A stretch of DNA of 64,000 nucleotides from Phascolomyces articulosus (lineage: Eukaryota > Mucoromycota > Mucoromycetes > Mucorales > Lichtheimiaceae). The stretch covers positions 186,001 through 250,000 of the forward strand of contig JAIXMP010000018.1 in NCBI GenBank assembly GCA_025677815.1. Reading direction: 5' to 3'. Below, piece after piece: positions 1 through 14,000 of this stretch. A program made the translations under genes and the position numbers. Each line of letters starts with the position of its first letter. Positions within the stretch are counted from its first letter, which is position 1. The notes under the pieces are model-generated. The model made no database searches. It worked only from the letters and a program-made list of their open reading frames with translations, and was not told where the DNA came from.

Positions 1-1112
1 TATTTGGACTCGCGATAAAGTATTGCCTGAATGGGGACTGGGTCAACAAGATGTCAATGGAAACAAGAATACACAAGATCGTTCCAATTTTTGGATGGCT
101 ACAGAAATTAAGGGTTTGAATGGTAAACACATCAAACGATTGGATATAGGAAGGGTCTCTGGGAGCCATGATAAATGATGGTTATAGAAAGCTCATAAAC
201 ATGACTTTTTTTTTCTAGCTACTGAAATCAATATGAACAAGAAAAAGGAAATCAAGAAAATGTCATTTATTATGAAATTCTTTGAACTTCAAGGTCGTAT
301 GCTTCGTCATAACTCTGGATTAACCAAACCTCATCCATATCAATCCACACCCATTACCTGGCCATTCTTGATCCGTGGTATTTCTTATTGGTCCAAGAAT
401 GATACTCGAGAACAAATTTATATGACAGGCAATGTCTTTGGATGGTGGCTTTCCATTGGCGGTGTTGCTGTCTATGCTGGTGTGATGTTGGCAGATACAT
501 TGGCACGAAGACGTGGTGTTGAACCTATTGATGAACGTAAATATCAAATAGATAAACAAGGGGGGGGTGATAAAAGGATATATACTTACTTTTTAATTTT
601 TTTTGTAATCTATTTCTCTATAGCTTTACGCAATCGATTCATTTCATCAGCAGGCTTATTTTTAATTTTATGGCTTACTCATTATATTCCCTTCTTTGCC
701 ATGGGACGATCTCTCTTTTTACATCATTATTTACCAGCTGCCACTTGCAATTATTTATTATTAGGCGCTGTCTTTCAATTCATGTTTATTGATGGCATTG
801 ATTCCCCTGTTTCTCCTTTAGAAGGCACCACCAATACCAAATATCGACGATTCCATCCACTCATGATGGTGGCTACACTATCTAAGTATTCTTACTTGGC
901 TGCCTTTTTGATTCTTTTAGGTCAATTGGGTATGTTTCTCTTTTTGTCTCCTTTAACCTATGGTACCCCTGGCATGACCGTGCAACAAGTCCTCCAACAT
1001 AAAATCCTAAGCACTTGGGATTTACAGTTTGGTAAGTTTTCAGTAGATGCATGATTATTCTTGGTGATGAAAAAACTGACCCAATCTTTTTTTTTTTTGA
1101 ATAGCAAAATAA
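1..1112 (+). CDS. Protein O-mannosyltransferase (PMT family), 3' part of gene
   Basis: C-terminal part of a dolichyl-phosphate-mannose:protein O-mannosyltransferase, the ER membrane enzyme that starts O-mannosylation of secreted and wall proteins. The gene enters from the left edge. Exons seen: up to 122, 219-536, 624-1031, 1105-1112; the last exon only finishes the final codons (..LQFAK, stop). Introns are GT..AG and 87 bp or so; the second is a multiple of three, so reading through it stays open and could mislead gene callers. Family marks are LPEWGLGQQ in the MIR/loop part, then the PMT C-terminal four-helix region with HYIPFFAMGR, HHYLPA and a final PLTYG followed by a TWDLQF end. Which PMT subfamily (1, 2 or 4) cannot be decided from this part. 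Confidence 0.93.
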
Positions 1113-3149
1113 ACAACTCTTTAATGCATCTCCCCCATTTTGTTTTATTATTATTACTAATATTTCCATCAAAAACACTCATCCACACATCATTGATAAT
1201 CATAATAATAAAATGTTGATCATCATTATTGAATATATATAAGAAGATATATATCTATATATCTTTTAGTCTTATTATTATACAAAGGTGTTCCTCTCCC
1301 AAAGAAAAATAATATCTTGAGAAACAAAACCCAGTTACGTCAATAAAGACGCATCAACAAGTTTTTTCCTTAATAATAATTTACAGGACTTTGAAATAAA
1401 ATAAAGAAACCTCCCATCATAATAATAATGCTGCATCTGAGTCAAAGAATGAAGGAGGATGATAGATATGCATGCAGAGTAACTCTTCTTATTTTATCAA
1501 CATGTGTATATATCATCATGCATCTCCATCGTGCTTTTTCACATTGTTAAGTACATTGAAAAAACAAAAATAAGCCCAAAAATAAAATACCCTCCGTTCG
1601 TCTTTTATATCAGTTGGTGCGAATAGGATCTATATGTACGAGATGATCTTTACCAGAAATAGTTTTTGAAATATTGACAAATTGAGCAAGAAATCCATTC
1701 CATAAACGTACCGTTATTAATAAAAAAAAAAAGAAGTCTGGAGGATCGGAAAGCATGGGTTAATGTTGTTGTGTGGGAATATAAAAATCATTTTCATTTT
1801 CATTAATTTATCAACTCTATTTTCTTTATATATATATCATAATAAGGTAATCTTCTTTAATAATAATATATGAAAAAGGTGATAAGTGGTGGTGATGATC
1901 AAATACATTCTGGACCCTTGGGATGACGGATAAGAATGGGTTCTTCTTTCCGAATGATGGATTTTTTCTTAATTCACTTATCCCGAACCTGCGATCAAAT
2001 TGAGGCGCTCTGGGGGGAGAAAGGGGGGAGAGGGATGATTGAGTTAAACGCCATTTCCTCCATCCTATACTTATTATATGCCCTGTGCGCCGTTCACAAA
2101 CACAAAGCACAGTAGCTAAATGTGTAAAAGTAGTACAAATGAGATACTTTGTCATCCAATACACACCACCCCCTTTCTTTTTTAACCATAACGGAGCATT
2201 CCGATAAAAAAAATGAGTGATTCAATCAAGTCATGGAAAAGTTATCGGTTCCGATTGAAGGTGCTACGAATTTTTAAAGTTTGATGGTGGTGGGGAGGCT
2301 TATAAGGATGATTTCTCATGTTATTATTTTCTTTGTTTTTAATCTATCATCCTATGGAGTAAAATGTGCTTCATCTTTGGTTTATTATATATGTTGTCAT
2401 TCATACCATCTAGTTTAGTCTTCTTATCAAATAACTTGTGTAGAATCACATCATTGTAAATAACAAGCAAAATCTATGCGTTTCTACAGTTATCGATAAA
2501 AAGAAACGTGTGATAAGTCAAACCACTTGTTGGTGACACGTTCTTTGAAAAGGAATCATTATAAGCAATAATATATCAGTTTATCCTCATCATCTAACTT
2601 TTTTAAGTTTTTTTTTTCTTGTGTTCTGCAACAATGTGGTCTTCATGTGTGCAGATTTGAAAATGAATTCATCCTTTTGTAATATCATTTCTTGTATCAT
2701 GAAGATATTGTAATAATTCTATATTCATGGTGACACATGAGGTTGTACGTAGACACACAGGCCCTATAACAATGAAATACAAAAACCTGGCGTAAATAAT
2801 TTGATCGTCCCCCTTCACTTTACCCCGAACTTTCTTTTCCTTTTTCAAAAATCATCATGACATTAAAAAAGGGAAATCATAAAGGTTGATTATTATATAG
2901 AATGCAAAGATAAGTAAGTTTTATTATTCACAACAACAAGTATAATATCAACATGGAAAAAGGTTATAAAGCAATTATAAGAAAGAAAAAAATAATAGAA
3001 AAAGTATGTGTGAGTGTATGGTATGTTTGTTTTGCATGTGCATGTGTGTGTTTGTATATATCAATGTGTGATTTTTTTTAAGAAAAAGAGTTATATAGTA
3101 AAAGATTATTGGGGAGGATATAAACGATATATGAAGTTATTATTATATT
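1113..3149. other. Intergenic, convergent 3' flanks
   Basis: About 2 kb of AT-rich sequence between the ends of two convergent genes (PMT and the C2H2 factor). It holds many A/T runs and TG-rich stretches near 3000-3060. An open frame at 1826-2164 (minus) has no recognisable domain and low-complexity composition. I see no RNA gene. Confidence 0.6.
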
Positions 3150-4273
3150 TTAGTTGTTTTCCAAGCGCCGGCGCTTGGATTGTTCCTTTGTAGAGGAAGA
3201 GGATGAGATGGATAAAGGTGAAGAGGATTGTCGATGAATACGAATATGTTGATTCAAATTATCAGAACGAGAAAATCGTTTCTTGCATTCAGAATAAGGG
3301 CAAACAAAGGCTATATATATATAATAAATCATTATTCATTAGTCTATCTATCCAAACAACAGCCAGAACTTCATATACAATACTCTTTCTTCCAATCCTC
3401 CCCATTATCATTATGATACTTACGTTTTTCTTTGGTATGAATGGATCGATAATGGCGTTTGACATGTTCAGAACGTTTAAAGAGTTTACCACAACCAGGT
3501 TCTGTACATTTGTACAGCCGTCTTTCAGCAGCAGCTTCATCATTTGTAATATTCGCTACCCTACGACCTGCCATACGTTTTTCCTTTTTGTTCTTGATCG
3601 ATTTTTTAATTGTTGTCTTTGATTTTTTGGGACTTGATTTTTTCATACTTGATTCTTCGGTACAAGATAAAGTAGGGGAAGGAGAAGCGGTTGTGTCCAT
3701 AATAGCAGTGGTTGGATCAGGTTGTTGATAATGAAAAGTAGGGTATGGTTGTTGTTGATAGTGATGCGGATGAGCAGAAAAGGAAGAAGATGGAGAGGGT
3801 GATCTTGAAGAACAAGGTGTAGAATTAATATGATCCATAGGTGGAGTAGGTGCCCACATATGTTGTTGTGGTTGTTGATATGGATAATGAGTAAAAAAGG
3901 AGGTAGCTTGTTGTTGTTGTTGTTGTTGTTGTTGTTGATAACATGAAAATAATTGATCCAAAGCAGACGTTGGATGTTGATGAAGCATTGTAGGTTGATA
4001 ATGATGAGTAGGTGCCATCATCATAGCAGCTTGTTGATGATGAGAATGCTGTTGTTGTTGTTGATGATGATTTAACAACAAAGGTGAAGCACAAGTAGCA
4101 GGTGTAGAGAAGGACGCGTCAAAAGGATCTGAATCACTAGAACTTGTAGTTGAACTCATACTTCGTCTTCTTTGTTTCCATTGCTCTTGTTCTGGTGATG
4201 ACAACAAATCTGGTGATTGTTTCAAATATTCTGTTAAAGAATGAATAGGATGTTGAAGAGTAAAATGATCCAT
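3150..4273 (-). CDS. Msn2/4-like C2H2 zinc finger transcription factor
   Basis: Two exons, 4273-3424 and 3310-3150, joined by a 113-bp GTAAGT..TAG intron, give 336 aa. Two C2H2 fingers sit at the extreme C terminus: Cys256/Cys261/His274/His279 and Cys287/Cys292/His305/His309, with the linker TKEKPF. The finger helices KRSEHVKRH and RSDNLNQH match the Msn2/Msn4/Seb1 class that binds AGGGG stress elements; this is family knowledge, not shown here. The intron splits the linker. The N-terminal 230 residues are low complexity: Gln/His runs (a TTG repeat on the + strand near 3908-3937 encodes about ten Gln), then a Ser/Pro part and a basic Lys-rich stretch (KKSSPKKSKTTIKK) that may be a nuclear signal. 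The protein ends 27 residues after the last His in a Ser-rich basic tail. Confidence 0.9.
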
Positions 4274-4391
4274 TGGGATGATTTGGTTGTTACTTTGTAA
4301 ATAGGTTTTTTTTTTTTGAAGAAGTAGAAGAGTTGAGTGAGAGAAAGAAGAAGAAGAGAATTAAAATAATAATAATAAAAAAATGGGGGAC

Positions 4392-4400
4392 TTTATATAA
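4392..4400 (-). promoter_or_regulatory. TATA box of the C2H2 factor gene
   Basis: The minus strand reads TTATATAAAG about 120 bp before the start codon of the zinc finger gene. The leader between them is rich in A runs and TTCTTC repeats, as expected for a fungal 5' leader. The position is plausible but the start site is not shown. Confidence 0.45.
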
Positions 4401-5127
4401 GAAAATAAGAAATCGAACCGGGCCGACGACGAATTAAAAAGTTGAACGACGACATTTAGCAAGAACTCATGCACACATCTAAATGCAAGTACCAGTTTCC
4501 ATGCGTTTTGCCAAGTTTGGTCATTAGCATGCGTAGTACACGCAACGCACGCACTCGCTCACTTACACACATTACTTTATAATACAGCTAAACAACTTTT
4601 CTTCTTCTTTTTTTAACCTACTTTTGACGATCCTTTTTTTTTTCTGTATCACTTTTTTTTTTCAACGCTGCTCATTATTATAATAATGTGAGTGAGTGAG
4701 AGAGAATCTAAAAAGTGTCATGATACTATAATAAGAAGGATAAATGTCTGTGTTGCCCACATTGTCATAATGATTACATTATAACTATAAAATTTAATTA
4801 TGTGAGTTGTGTGTGAATGTTCATGTCTTGTGTATAATACTATATTTATATATACAGACAGACAGAGACAGACATACGCTTATGTTTGTATGTATGTGCT
4901 ACGTACGAGGTTTTCTTTGTCTTTTTTTTTAAGAACAGAAGTGATCACTATTTACGGTGCTGATTACTAAAATGGGAATTTTTATTTGTCTTTTTTTTGC
5001 ATATCATTAAATAGTAATTTATAAAATAACAAAGAAAAAAAAGGTATAAGACCTTTTTAGCCAAGACTAGAACTTGTGAAATAGAATGCATCATCATTTT
5101 TTTAAATAGAAAGTAATAGTAAGTTGC
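4401..5127. other. Intergenic, upstream of C2H2 gene and downstream of LMBD1-like gene
   Basis: Noncoding AT-rich sequence with a CA/GT-rich part (4495-4575), a GAGTGAGTGAGAG stretch at 4690 and a CAGA repeat near 4855-4875. No gene or RNA was recognised. It would carry the control region of the C2H2 gene and the 3' UTR of the LMBD1-like gene. Confidence 0.55.
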
Positions 5128-7856
5128 TTATGATCCATATGTTCTTCTTGTGGTTCTTTCCAATAATCCACTTTGTTCTTCTTCTTGATCTGCATCTACA
5201 TCAGCAGATTCCATATCGACATTATCTCGAGGTCGACGGAACAAAGCAACGATAAACCCGAGAATAAAAATAACAAGGAAAGCCCATTGTGAATAATAAT
5301 AAACAGCGCCAAAGAAGGGTGTATTGACCACAATTCGATCAATTAATGTGGAGGTGATAGTCGGTGTACAAATTTCTAATGCGAAAAAGAGGAGTGAGTT
5401 TATCATCCTTCAAAAATTCTTCATCGATCAAATATCATCATCATCCATCAACATCAAATATCAAATATCAAATATCAATCATCATCACCATCACCATCAT
5501 CATCAATCCCAAGAGTCATCAAATAGAACCATTCCCATCATTTTCAAATCGTTTAAAGTATAGTTTCCCATCTGAGTTGAATATTCCATATCGGAAAGAG
5601 AAATAGAAAAAACGTTTTGCATATCCAATTTACCTGTAGGCGCATAAATATCACAAGGAACAATCTTATCCATATGTTCACTACAATCTCTTAGACCTCC
5701 TTCTGTATAATTACACTGCATTTCAATTTTATATACAATAATTATAATTAACATACGTGTAAAAAGAACTCAATATGTGTGTGCGAATAAACTCTAACAT
5801 CACTTACATAAACTTGACTTCCGAAATGTGCATACCCAGGTGCTACGACAGCCGTTAATGAATAGTTTAATGCAAGTAAACTGAGAGTTAATAAAATTGT
5901 CGTAAAAAGTAAACCTTGAGGCATCGTGGCTCCTTTTCGAATTCGGAAAAGAGCGACCCATAAAAACCGTACACCCAAGGTAATGATTCCAGACATAGTG
6001 GCCAAAAAGAAATAGACAATCAACAAGACCATAAAGACATAATCTAATGGAAACCAAGCTGATAATTTGACAAATATAAAATTGATAGGATTAAAGAGGT
6101 CTGGATGACTAATAATATAGCCACATCGTTTACCACACACCGAATACGTTAACTTGTCAACACTGAAGTATAGAAAAACAATCAAATTATTAAAGTTTTA
6201 GTTCAGTATATGAGAAGCACTTTTTATCCCTTCTCTTCATTATTAGATCATGAGATCAACTTTGTCTATTATTACTTTCATGCTTGATTACTTCTCACCC
6301 CCCCCAAATAAAAAAAAACCTAAAATGGGTTTCTGTTCACAATTTTTAAGACCTTTTTAAATAGAATAAAAGATATACTCACATGGTCAAGAAAATAGAA
6401 GCAATTACAACCAAAGTCAGTGCCAACAACAAGAAACCAATTAAAATCTATCATTTAATTTATTTTACATACATTTATTTGTTTATTACTGTTATTATTA
6501 TATATATATCAGTTATTAAAATATATAATTCATTATGTGGAATGATGATAGACGTACCTCAAATGGTCTAAACACTTTGATGATTCTTTGCCATAATCCT
6601 GATTGATCTTCTTGAATCGTTCTTAGTCTTCTTGTAAGGATTCTATATATATAAAAGCAGATTTCAAGTCAACTATTTAAAAATAATATCCAACAAGAAG
6701 TTACACGACAAGACAAGTATTACCTTTCTTCATCGTCCAAGTTATCAAGCTCGCGTTGATCGCGTGCACTGATCGGCTTATTTGTACCTGTGTACCGTGA
6801 TTGGATTTCACGCTGTCGTTCACGATTCACAGCCAAACGATTATCCACATCTTCATTTTCAGCTTCCAATCGACGACGTCCTTTGATCATATTCATGGGT
6901 AAGAGGGCTAATCCAGGTGCCTAAAGATAAGTATATATTATTAGTTTCTACCTAATTTCCCCATACCCCTCCCCTCAATATTCTAAAAGGTAAATATTTC
7001 ATTACCGTATAACCAATAAAGACCAACATGCCTAATACAATCAAACAAGCAACTACAAAGGAAATTGACTTTTCTCCATCTTTTTTGTATAAAGATCAAC
7101 ATGAACGATATCCAAATTAATCCATTTTGTCAATTAAAAAGTCCTATCAACCCCATCCCCTTTTTTCATTATAAGCCCCACCCATTTCTCTCTCTTTCTT
7201 TTTGGTTTCACACAAAACACTTACTACTTTCAGTTAATAACTTTTCCAGCCAATCCAAATCCAACTTGGGAGGTCTTGATGAAGGCTTCACAAATAATCC
7301 AAATAAAAACAAAAGTAAAGAAATCACCACAAAAAACGATGTATATTTCAATGCACCCCATACACGATCATGCCATGTTTGTTCTTCATCATCACCATCG
7401 TATTCTTCATAATAAAAATAAGCAAAAGGAATCATAAAGAAACTGAATAGAGCGACTAATCCATAACAACCATAATAAACGAATTGGACAGTGGTCGTCA
7501 TCCAATCGATAGTATCTTTATCGGCCCATGATTTTTTTAACCCAGTCAGTGAATCCACGGTTGATGACACCAAAAAGATATCAATGGGTGTTAATGCCAA
7601 TGTGGCTAAAATGAGAGTTAATCCAAGAATCGTTACCACCGTTGCAAATGATTCACTTTCATGTTTGTGTTGATAATACCGTGTGAATCCTGTACTAAAG
7701 ACAAAAAGACCCTTTATATATATATATTCAATTAATTGCTATATTTCTTTGTTTTTTTTTTTTGGTCATGTTTATTCATGGATGATTGTCAAATGAATTT
7801 ATTACCACGACGACAATGCCATAAATAGCCCAAGCGAATCCAACGACATTAGGCAT
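5128..7856 (-). CDS. LMBD1-like lysosomal/vacuolar membrane protein (LMBR1 domain)
   Basis: Nine exons (7856-7806, 7711-7225, 7079-7006, 6920-6724, 6642-6558, 6447-6383, 6162-5808, 5715-5634, 5375-5128) sum to 1644 nt, 547 aa, close to human LMBD1 (540 aa). The match runs the whole length: PIDIFLVS, FAYFYYEEYDGDDEE, ALKYTSFFVVIS, LALLPMNMIKG, the charged loop with REIQSRYTG, then FPLDYVFMVLLIVYFFLATM, RIRKG..PQGLLF, a cysteine-containing lumenal loop and a last helix after FFGAVYYYSQWAF. About nine membrane helices are visible. The animal protein acts with ABCD4 in moving cobalamin out of lysosomes; the fungal role is inferred. The start is the ATG just before the first helix. The acidic tail ends EEEQSGLLERT, where EEQSGLL resembles a dileucine sorting signal. 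Intron 8 is long (258 bp) and partly open. Confidence 0.92.
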
Positions 7857-8063
7857 TTCAAAATAACTAGAGAGATGTTTTTGGTGTTGATATAAAGACA
7901 GAAAAAAAACACGTAAAGCTCAGCACAAAAAAAGCATGAATTCCTCGAGAAACTCCGGTTTCTATTTCACAGCAATTCCCAAATTTTAATTATCCAAGGC
8001 AATTTATTATTATAAAATGGATTATTTATTATTATTATTATTATAAAGGGATAAATGGGATTT

Positions 8064-11000
8064 TTATGAAAATTCACTTTCAATATCTCCTTCTAATAAA
8101 TCAGTTTGTAACAAGCTTTCTATGAATGGCATATCAGGATGAGCCAACGTAAAGGAACATTGGTAGGCATATAAAGAAACGTGTTCGACAAAAAAGGCCA
8201 ATTGCTGAATACTACTAATACTCCGCATCGTTAACATGGGTCGTTTCAATTGTCCTAAAGATGGAATAGGAGTGGGTGGGTCGGCTACATCACTTGGAAA
8301 AGCGTCAAACACAGCCCGTGTACTATGAGTGACACTATCACTGGTTTCTGTCAATTTTTCGCCTAGTCGATTCATAATAGGGATTGGACCTTGGTCTTCG
8401 TTGGATATTTGAATCGTTGTAGCGACGGTATCTCGAATAAAAATCCATTCAAATCTAATATAAAAAATATGTAATTTGTATCAACGAAAAAAAAATACCC
8501 TGTTAAATAGGTAGAGTATATCTAGTAATGATAGCAAACTACTTTTTTTTATAAAAAAAAAGTGTTGTTTGGAAAGCTTACATTTGGAAAGCATCAAGTT
8601 CGAGTGCACAGAGCAAGTCCAAAAATTTGCATCCCGCTAGTGCGATCTGTGCTTCCTCGGGACGATCGTTCACGTTGTTGTACAAGAATGCATTAAAGAG
8701 TCGCATCTAATTTACTTTTTTTAGTAACTTTCTTTGTCTATCATTCATTTCTTTTTTCTTCGAGCCAGATAGACAGGTTTTTTTTTGGGGGGGAGAATTA
8801 CGAGAGAAACTTACCAATTCCGTGATAAGCACAGGCCAGAAATTCAACAAATGTTTCTGAGAAAATCGTACCAACATGATACGAAGACAAAGATAAATTT
8901 CCACATGAACCATTTCACCATGATCCAATTTTAGCAATTCAACCAGTTTTTCTTGAATGATGGGTAATTGAGGAACATATTGATCGGTCGTACCACAGAA
9001 GATCACATAAGATAAGCGTCGTAAATTGAGTGCACGGTTGAGCGTTTCTTGATCCTTATTGGTGAAAAAGGCAGTGGAAGGAGAAGTGGTCACACGGCTC
9101 ATCAATTCGGTGAATCGTTCCTTTTCTAATGAAAAGACAGTTTGTACGATCTTGCGCCATTTCTTGGCTGTGGTAGCACTCATGTAAAAGAATCGATTGT
9201 CCAAAAACACTTCCCATACTTCTTTTCGCCATGTCTTGTAACTAAATGCCAATTGGGTCATTTCACATATTTGATCTAATATAATGGCTATTTTGCTAAA
9301 CCTATAATATATGTATATAAGAGATATTAATATTGGCTTGAAAGATTGTTTGTCCTTACTATGATCGCTATCCTCCTTCCTAGTCAAGATATAGGATTAA
9401 TACTTACACTGCGCGTGTTCGTAAAGCAGGTCCAATGACGTAATAAACAAGATTATTTAACAATGAATTAATTCGATCTTGGTCTCCAATCAATTGGGGT
9501 AAATTGGGAATCACTGTGGAAGCCAAAAATCCATTGACTTGAGCAATCATGACATCTTCACGGGATTTCCAACTGGCCTTCTTTTCCAAATCAGATACAT
9601 TGCTAGAAGACATATTTCTTGCTGATTCACTCATTGTATCGGACAAGGACATGGTATCTGTAGGTGTGCCAGGAGTAGTATCATCTGCCATGGGATGAAG
9701 ATGATGACTACTATTGTTGCTACTACTTTCATCATAGACATTGGATCGTCGTAACCATAATCCTTGATCAAACGAACGTCCAGCAATTAATATACAATAG
9801 TCAACACATCGTTGATATAAATCTTGTGCGTCGCGTCGCGCCTTTTTACGTTCTTCTAGACTGGCTGCTCCTCCTGCGCCTGTGGAAGTCGATCGTGTCA
9901 ATCCATCCACGGCAACTGTCAAGAAACGTAATAGTCCAGGGAAAATGGTCTTGTAGGCTTGGGCCTGGGAAAGATAATCTTTGGCAAAAGAATGCATCAA
10001 TGGCCACAAGTGGGCAAGGGTATCTGTTTTCAATAGATTACTGCAATATATTTCTGCAAATCGTAACATGGATGTATCCGTTCTATATAATATGCAATGT
10101 AAGTTTCAACAACTCACTTCGTTTAATTCATATACACTCTCATTTCAAAAAAAAAGTCATTACTTACAATTTACCAGTGCGTTGAATATGTCTTCGGCGA
10201 TGAATCTGCATGCCAGGCGTTCGTTGTCGAATACCATCTAATAGGGTAGACAAAATATGATGTGGTGAACTAGTAGGCGTCGCTGACAACACTTCGATAG
10301 CAACCAAATCAAATTGATCTCTCGAAGCCTCATATTCAAGCGCCACAGGGTTTTCCATGAAAAAGATTTCAGTAAACCCTTCAATAAAATCTACAGCACA
10401 ATACTTGTATAATCGTTCAAAGATAGTTTCCAATCGAGCTTTGACATGATCTGCAGCATAAGCAAAACTTTGTAATACGGCATCCATCTTGGCATATCCT
10501 AAAGCATCAGATGTTTCTTTATCCCAATGAGGTTGTCGAAAGACACGCCAAACATCGAGTAAGATATGTAACACAACAGGTAAATGGAATAACATGACAT
10601 CACGTGCTCGAACGTTCGCGCGAAGCACAGGCTCATCTGCATGCACCAATTGAGCAAACCCCTTGAGTGTCGAAGCATTATCGGCGGCCACCCGAGGGAT
10701 CGGTAGCCATGTATCGTTGCCGTGCGTTGTTGGATGCCAATCATCGTTTAATGAACGATCTGTTAAACAATACAAGAGTATTTTTTCAATGCCATTTAAA
10801 AAGACCAAAATATCTTGTTCAGGGCCACCGACACTCACTGCACTTGCTTCTTGTAAATAAGGTCCATGTTGTTTATGTTGTTTTTTGTTATTATTATTGT
10901 TGGTATATTCATTCGATACATCACCATGCATCAATAATCGTACGGCTGTATGACATAATGTGATTTGTTCACATACACACATCAAGATAGGAATCACCAT

Positions 11001-14000
11001 CTGTCGGAATCCACCACGCATATGGGGAAGTGAAGCAAGTACGAAATCCATCCAATGTTGTAAAATAGGTCGATTACTGGGCAACATGAACGCATCTGTG
11101 ACACATTTCACGAATAATGCAGACGTTGTATTTGCTAAATCAATGGCTTCCACGGCTTGAGGTGCCACCAAGGCTGTGTTTTGTTGAGCAGTAGTCGTGG
11201 CGGCGGCGGCTGCCGCTGCTGCGCGAGGAACTGCATCACTTGCATATTGAGCTAACATGGCTGCTTCATTTTGTGTACTATCGACGGAAACTTTCCGACG
11301 ATACGATGAAGATCGTTCAGATGGGGAGGAAGACGAATGAGTCGTGATGGCACCTGGTTTGTTGAAAGCCGCTGCAGCTGTAATGGCCATGGTGGCATGT
11401 AATAAATGTAATAATTTTTGCTGCAATTCAAGATCACTAGTTGAAATGCAAAATAATAATTTACGTAATACACTTTCCTGGATCAATCGTGTCAATTTCA
11501 TGTCGACATAGTCCAATTTTGATATCGTCTGATATAACAGTTCGGCTGCATGCAGTTGAATACTGCGCACTGACTTGAGCATGTTGGTTCGATATTTGTC
11601 ACATGGTTCAGTCGCAAGATAACTAATTTTAATTTTTTTTAGTCGCTTTTACAATAGCCTCTTTCATTCTTAATTTTTATAATAATAGTAATAAATAAAC
11701 AGTTTACCGTAATGAGATTTGAACCAATAGCTCCAAGAACGATAATCCGTTTCCTTCTATTCATAAAAATTAGGGTTTTTTTATGATTCTTATCATCTTT
11801 CTTCCCTCCCCCTAAAAATATCTAGAACTCGTGAGAGTGTCTTCATTGTTACCTTGGAAATTGATCCCCAAAGAAGATTCAATCAAATCAGGCATAGCTC
11901 CAGCGCCTAAAGCGACACGATGATTTTTACATGTCTTGAGAAAACCCAACGAACCAAAATTGATCAAGGAGAGTAAATGACGAAACATATAATCTATTGT
12001 ACTCATATCAAAAGGTCGTAAATACAAATAATAAGGAACCACAGCAACATGATCCATATTATCATAAAGCACTTGATGTTCATGCGAAATCTTTTTTTCT
12101 GTAGGTCGACGAATAATATCTTTGCTCAACATGGTAAGGACAAAAGGTTCCAAAAGTCGAACATAACTACGTAAATGGCATCGTAACCAAGTTTCACCCA
12201 CACGACGATCCACAGGAGAAGCACCTTCTTGTAATAGATCAAGAATCAAAAACATGGGGCGTGCAAATGTAGTGGCTGTTTCGACTATATCTTCTGAAAA
12301 TTCCCATAATATACCAAACTTTTCATAGTTCAAAAGTCTTTCGTTATCGTCTCGTGTGATTAAATAGCTGGAAATGACTGTTTCGATTTGGTGGGGTGCG
12401 GAGGCGTCTGTCAGTAACCAAATCAATTGTACCGTACGCATATGTAATAACGGCGCAGCAGGCGATAAAAATCCCCACAACTAATCTTGGAAATTCAGTT
12501 TAAAGTTCGATTCATAAACGCTTATATGAAAACCATTATCAACAAAAAAATAAAATAGAAAAAAATATGATATACATACATTGTCCATGATATGTTTTGC
12601 AATGGTTCTCTTTCGAAGGGCGCCTTCTTTAATAAATGCATGACGTCGCATCAATTGCGTCATGGTGGATAACCCAGCGTCCACCGTACCGAATTCACGT
12701 CCATTTTCACAACATAAAAGTAATGTATGGGTTAGCTGAGCTTGTTCCTCCTGGTCCCATTCAAATCGTTCATCCGCATGTTTGGCAACCAACGTTAATG
12801 CAGAACATACAGAATGTAATACTTTTTCCAACTGTGAATCGATACTACGAAGTCGCTTGCCATCCACACCGACATCCACACCCAAACTTGACTTTTCTGG
12901 AGGAATTATATAATTTGCCACCAGACCAGCCAAGAATTGACTCAATTGCTGTATTACTTCAGTGACCAAGGTAGATCCTCGAATAGGACCATAATGGGGT
13001 CGAGTAGCAAGAATATGGGTTATAAAAGATCCATCGTATCCTCCTGCTCCTGTTCCAGATGTATGTGTCATGGAGAGATCCCCTTCATCTTCTGCTTCTT
13101 TGACAATGAGATCTGTTGGACGAGAACTGGTATCGTGGACATCCTTGTTGTTGCCGCTTTGTTTGGTGGAAGCCGTTGTTGTTGCATCACTGATTGTATT
13201 GGGACGTATACCATAAAATTCGTGCGAATATTCGAGTACATCCATGCCATTATAAAACTCTTTACTTTGGTTGGTAGTTAATTTCTCACTTCCATCAGGT
13301 ACTTTCGATGTACGTCGATCCCAAAAGATGTTTTCAGGTATCATTTGCAAAATAGTATGAATTAATTGTACACATTTGTCCACCAATGGGAGCATATCAA
13401 TGAATGAAGGATGTTTGATTGAATCCTGTCGTAGTAAAACGGATAAGACTCTTTTTTAGTGATCTATTTTTTTTTAAAAAAATAAAAGGAACTTGCTTCG
13501 TTATCATGATAGAATATGATTTACCTGTAATTTTTGTGTCATGGCGGCTAAAACGAGGGGTAAATGCATTTGTCTAATTTCTTCGTCGGTGAACTTGTAT
13601 GACTTTAATGTAAATTCGATCAAGTTTAAATTGTTCAAATGGGTTTTCAAATTGGATAGCTTAAACGCGCCTGCTTTATCAGGGAAATTGGCATCAAAAA
13701 GAGCAAAAAGATTCATCCATATCAAATAAGGTTCCATCATTTCCATCCACATATTGGCTGTTTGTACAATCTATAAACATAGCATTTCATGAATAAGACA
13801 GTGGTCATAATAAAAACTAATGGTACCTTCATCCAATATTTTAAAAATAAAGACTCTTACCTCTGCGCTTGATTCCACTTTACGCACTTGAGTTTGCAGA
13901 CTCACAAGGGAATCGGTAAAGATGCCTTGTACAATAGGTTGTCCAATTTCCCATTTATCCAACAATGAAATAAGAATTTTATAAGGTCGTTGTGCTTCAG

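Noticed and set aside
1826..2164. 112-codon frame (minus) as a gene
   Set aside because: No domain, biased composition, and position between convergent gene ends.
5503..5754. Open minus-strand frame running past the LMBD1 exon 8
   Set aside because: The splice at 5634 to 5375 restores the family-conserved lumenal loop and last helix; the read-through tail has no match.
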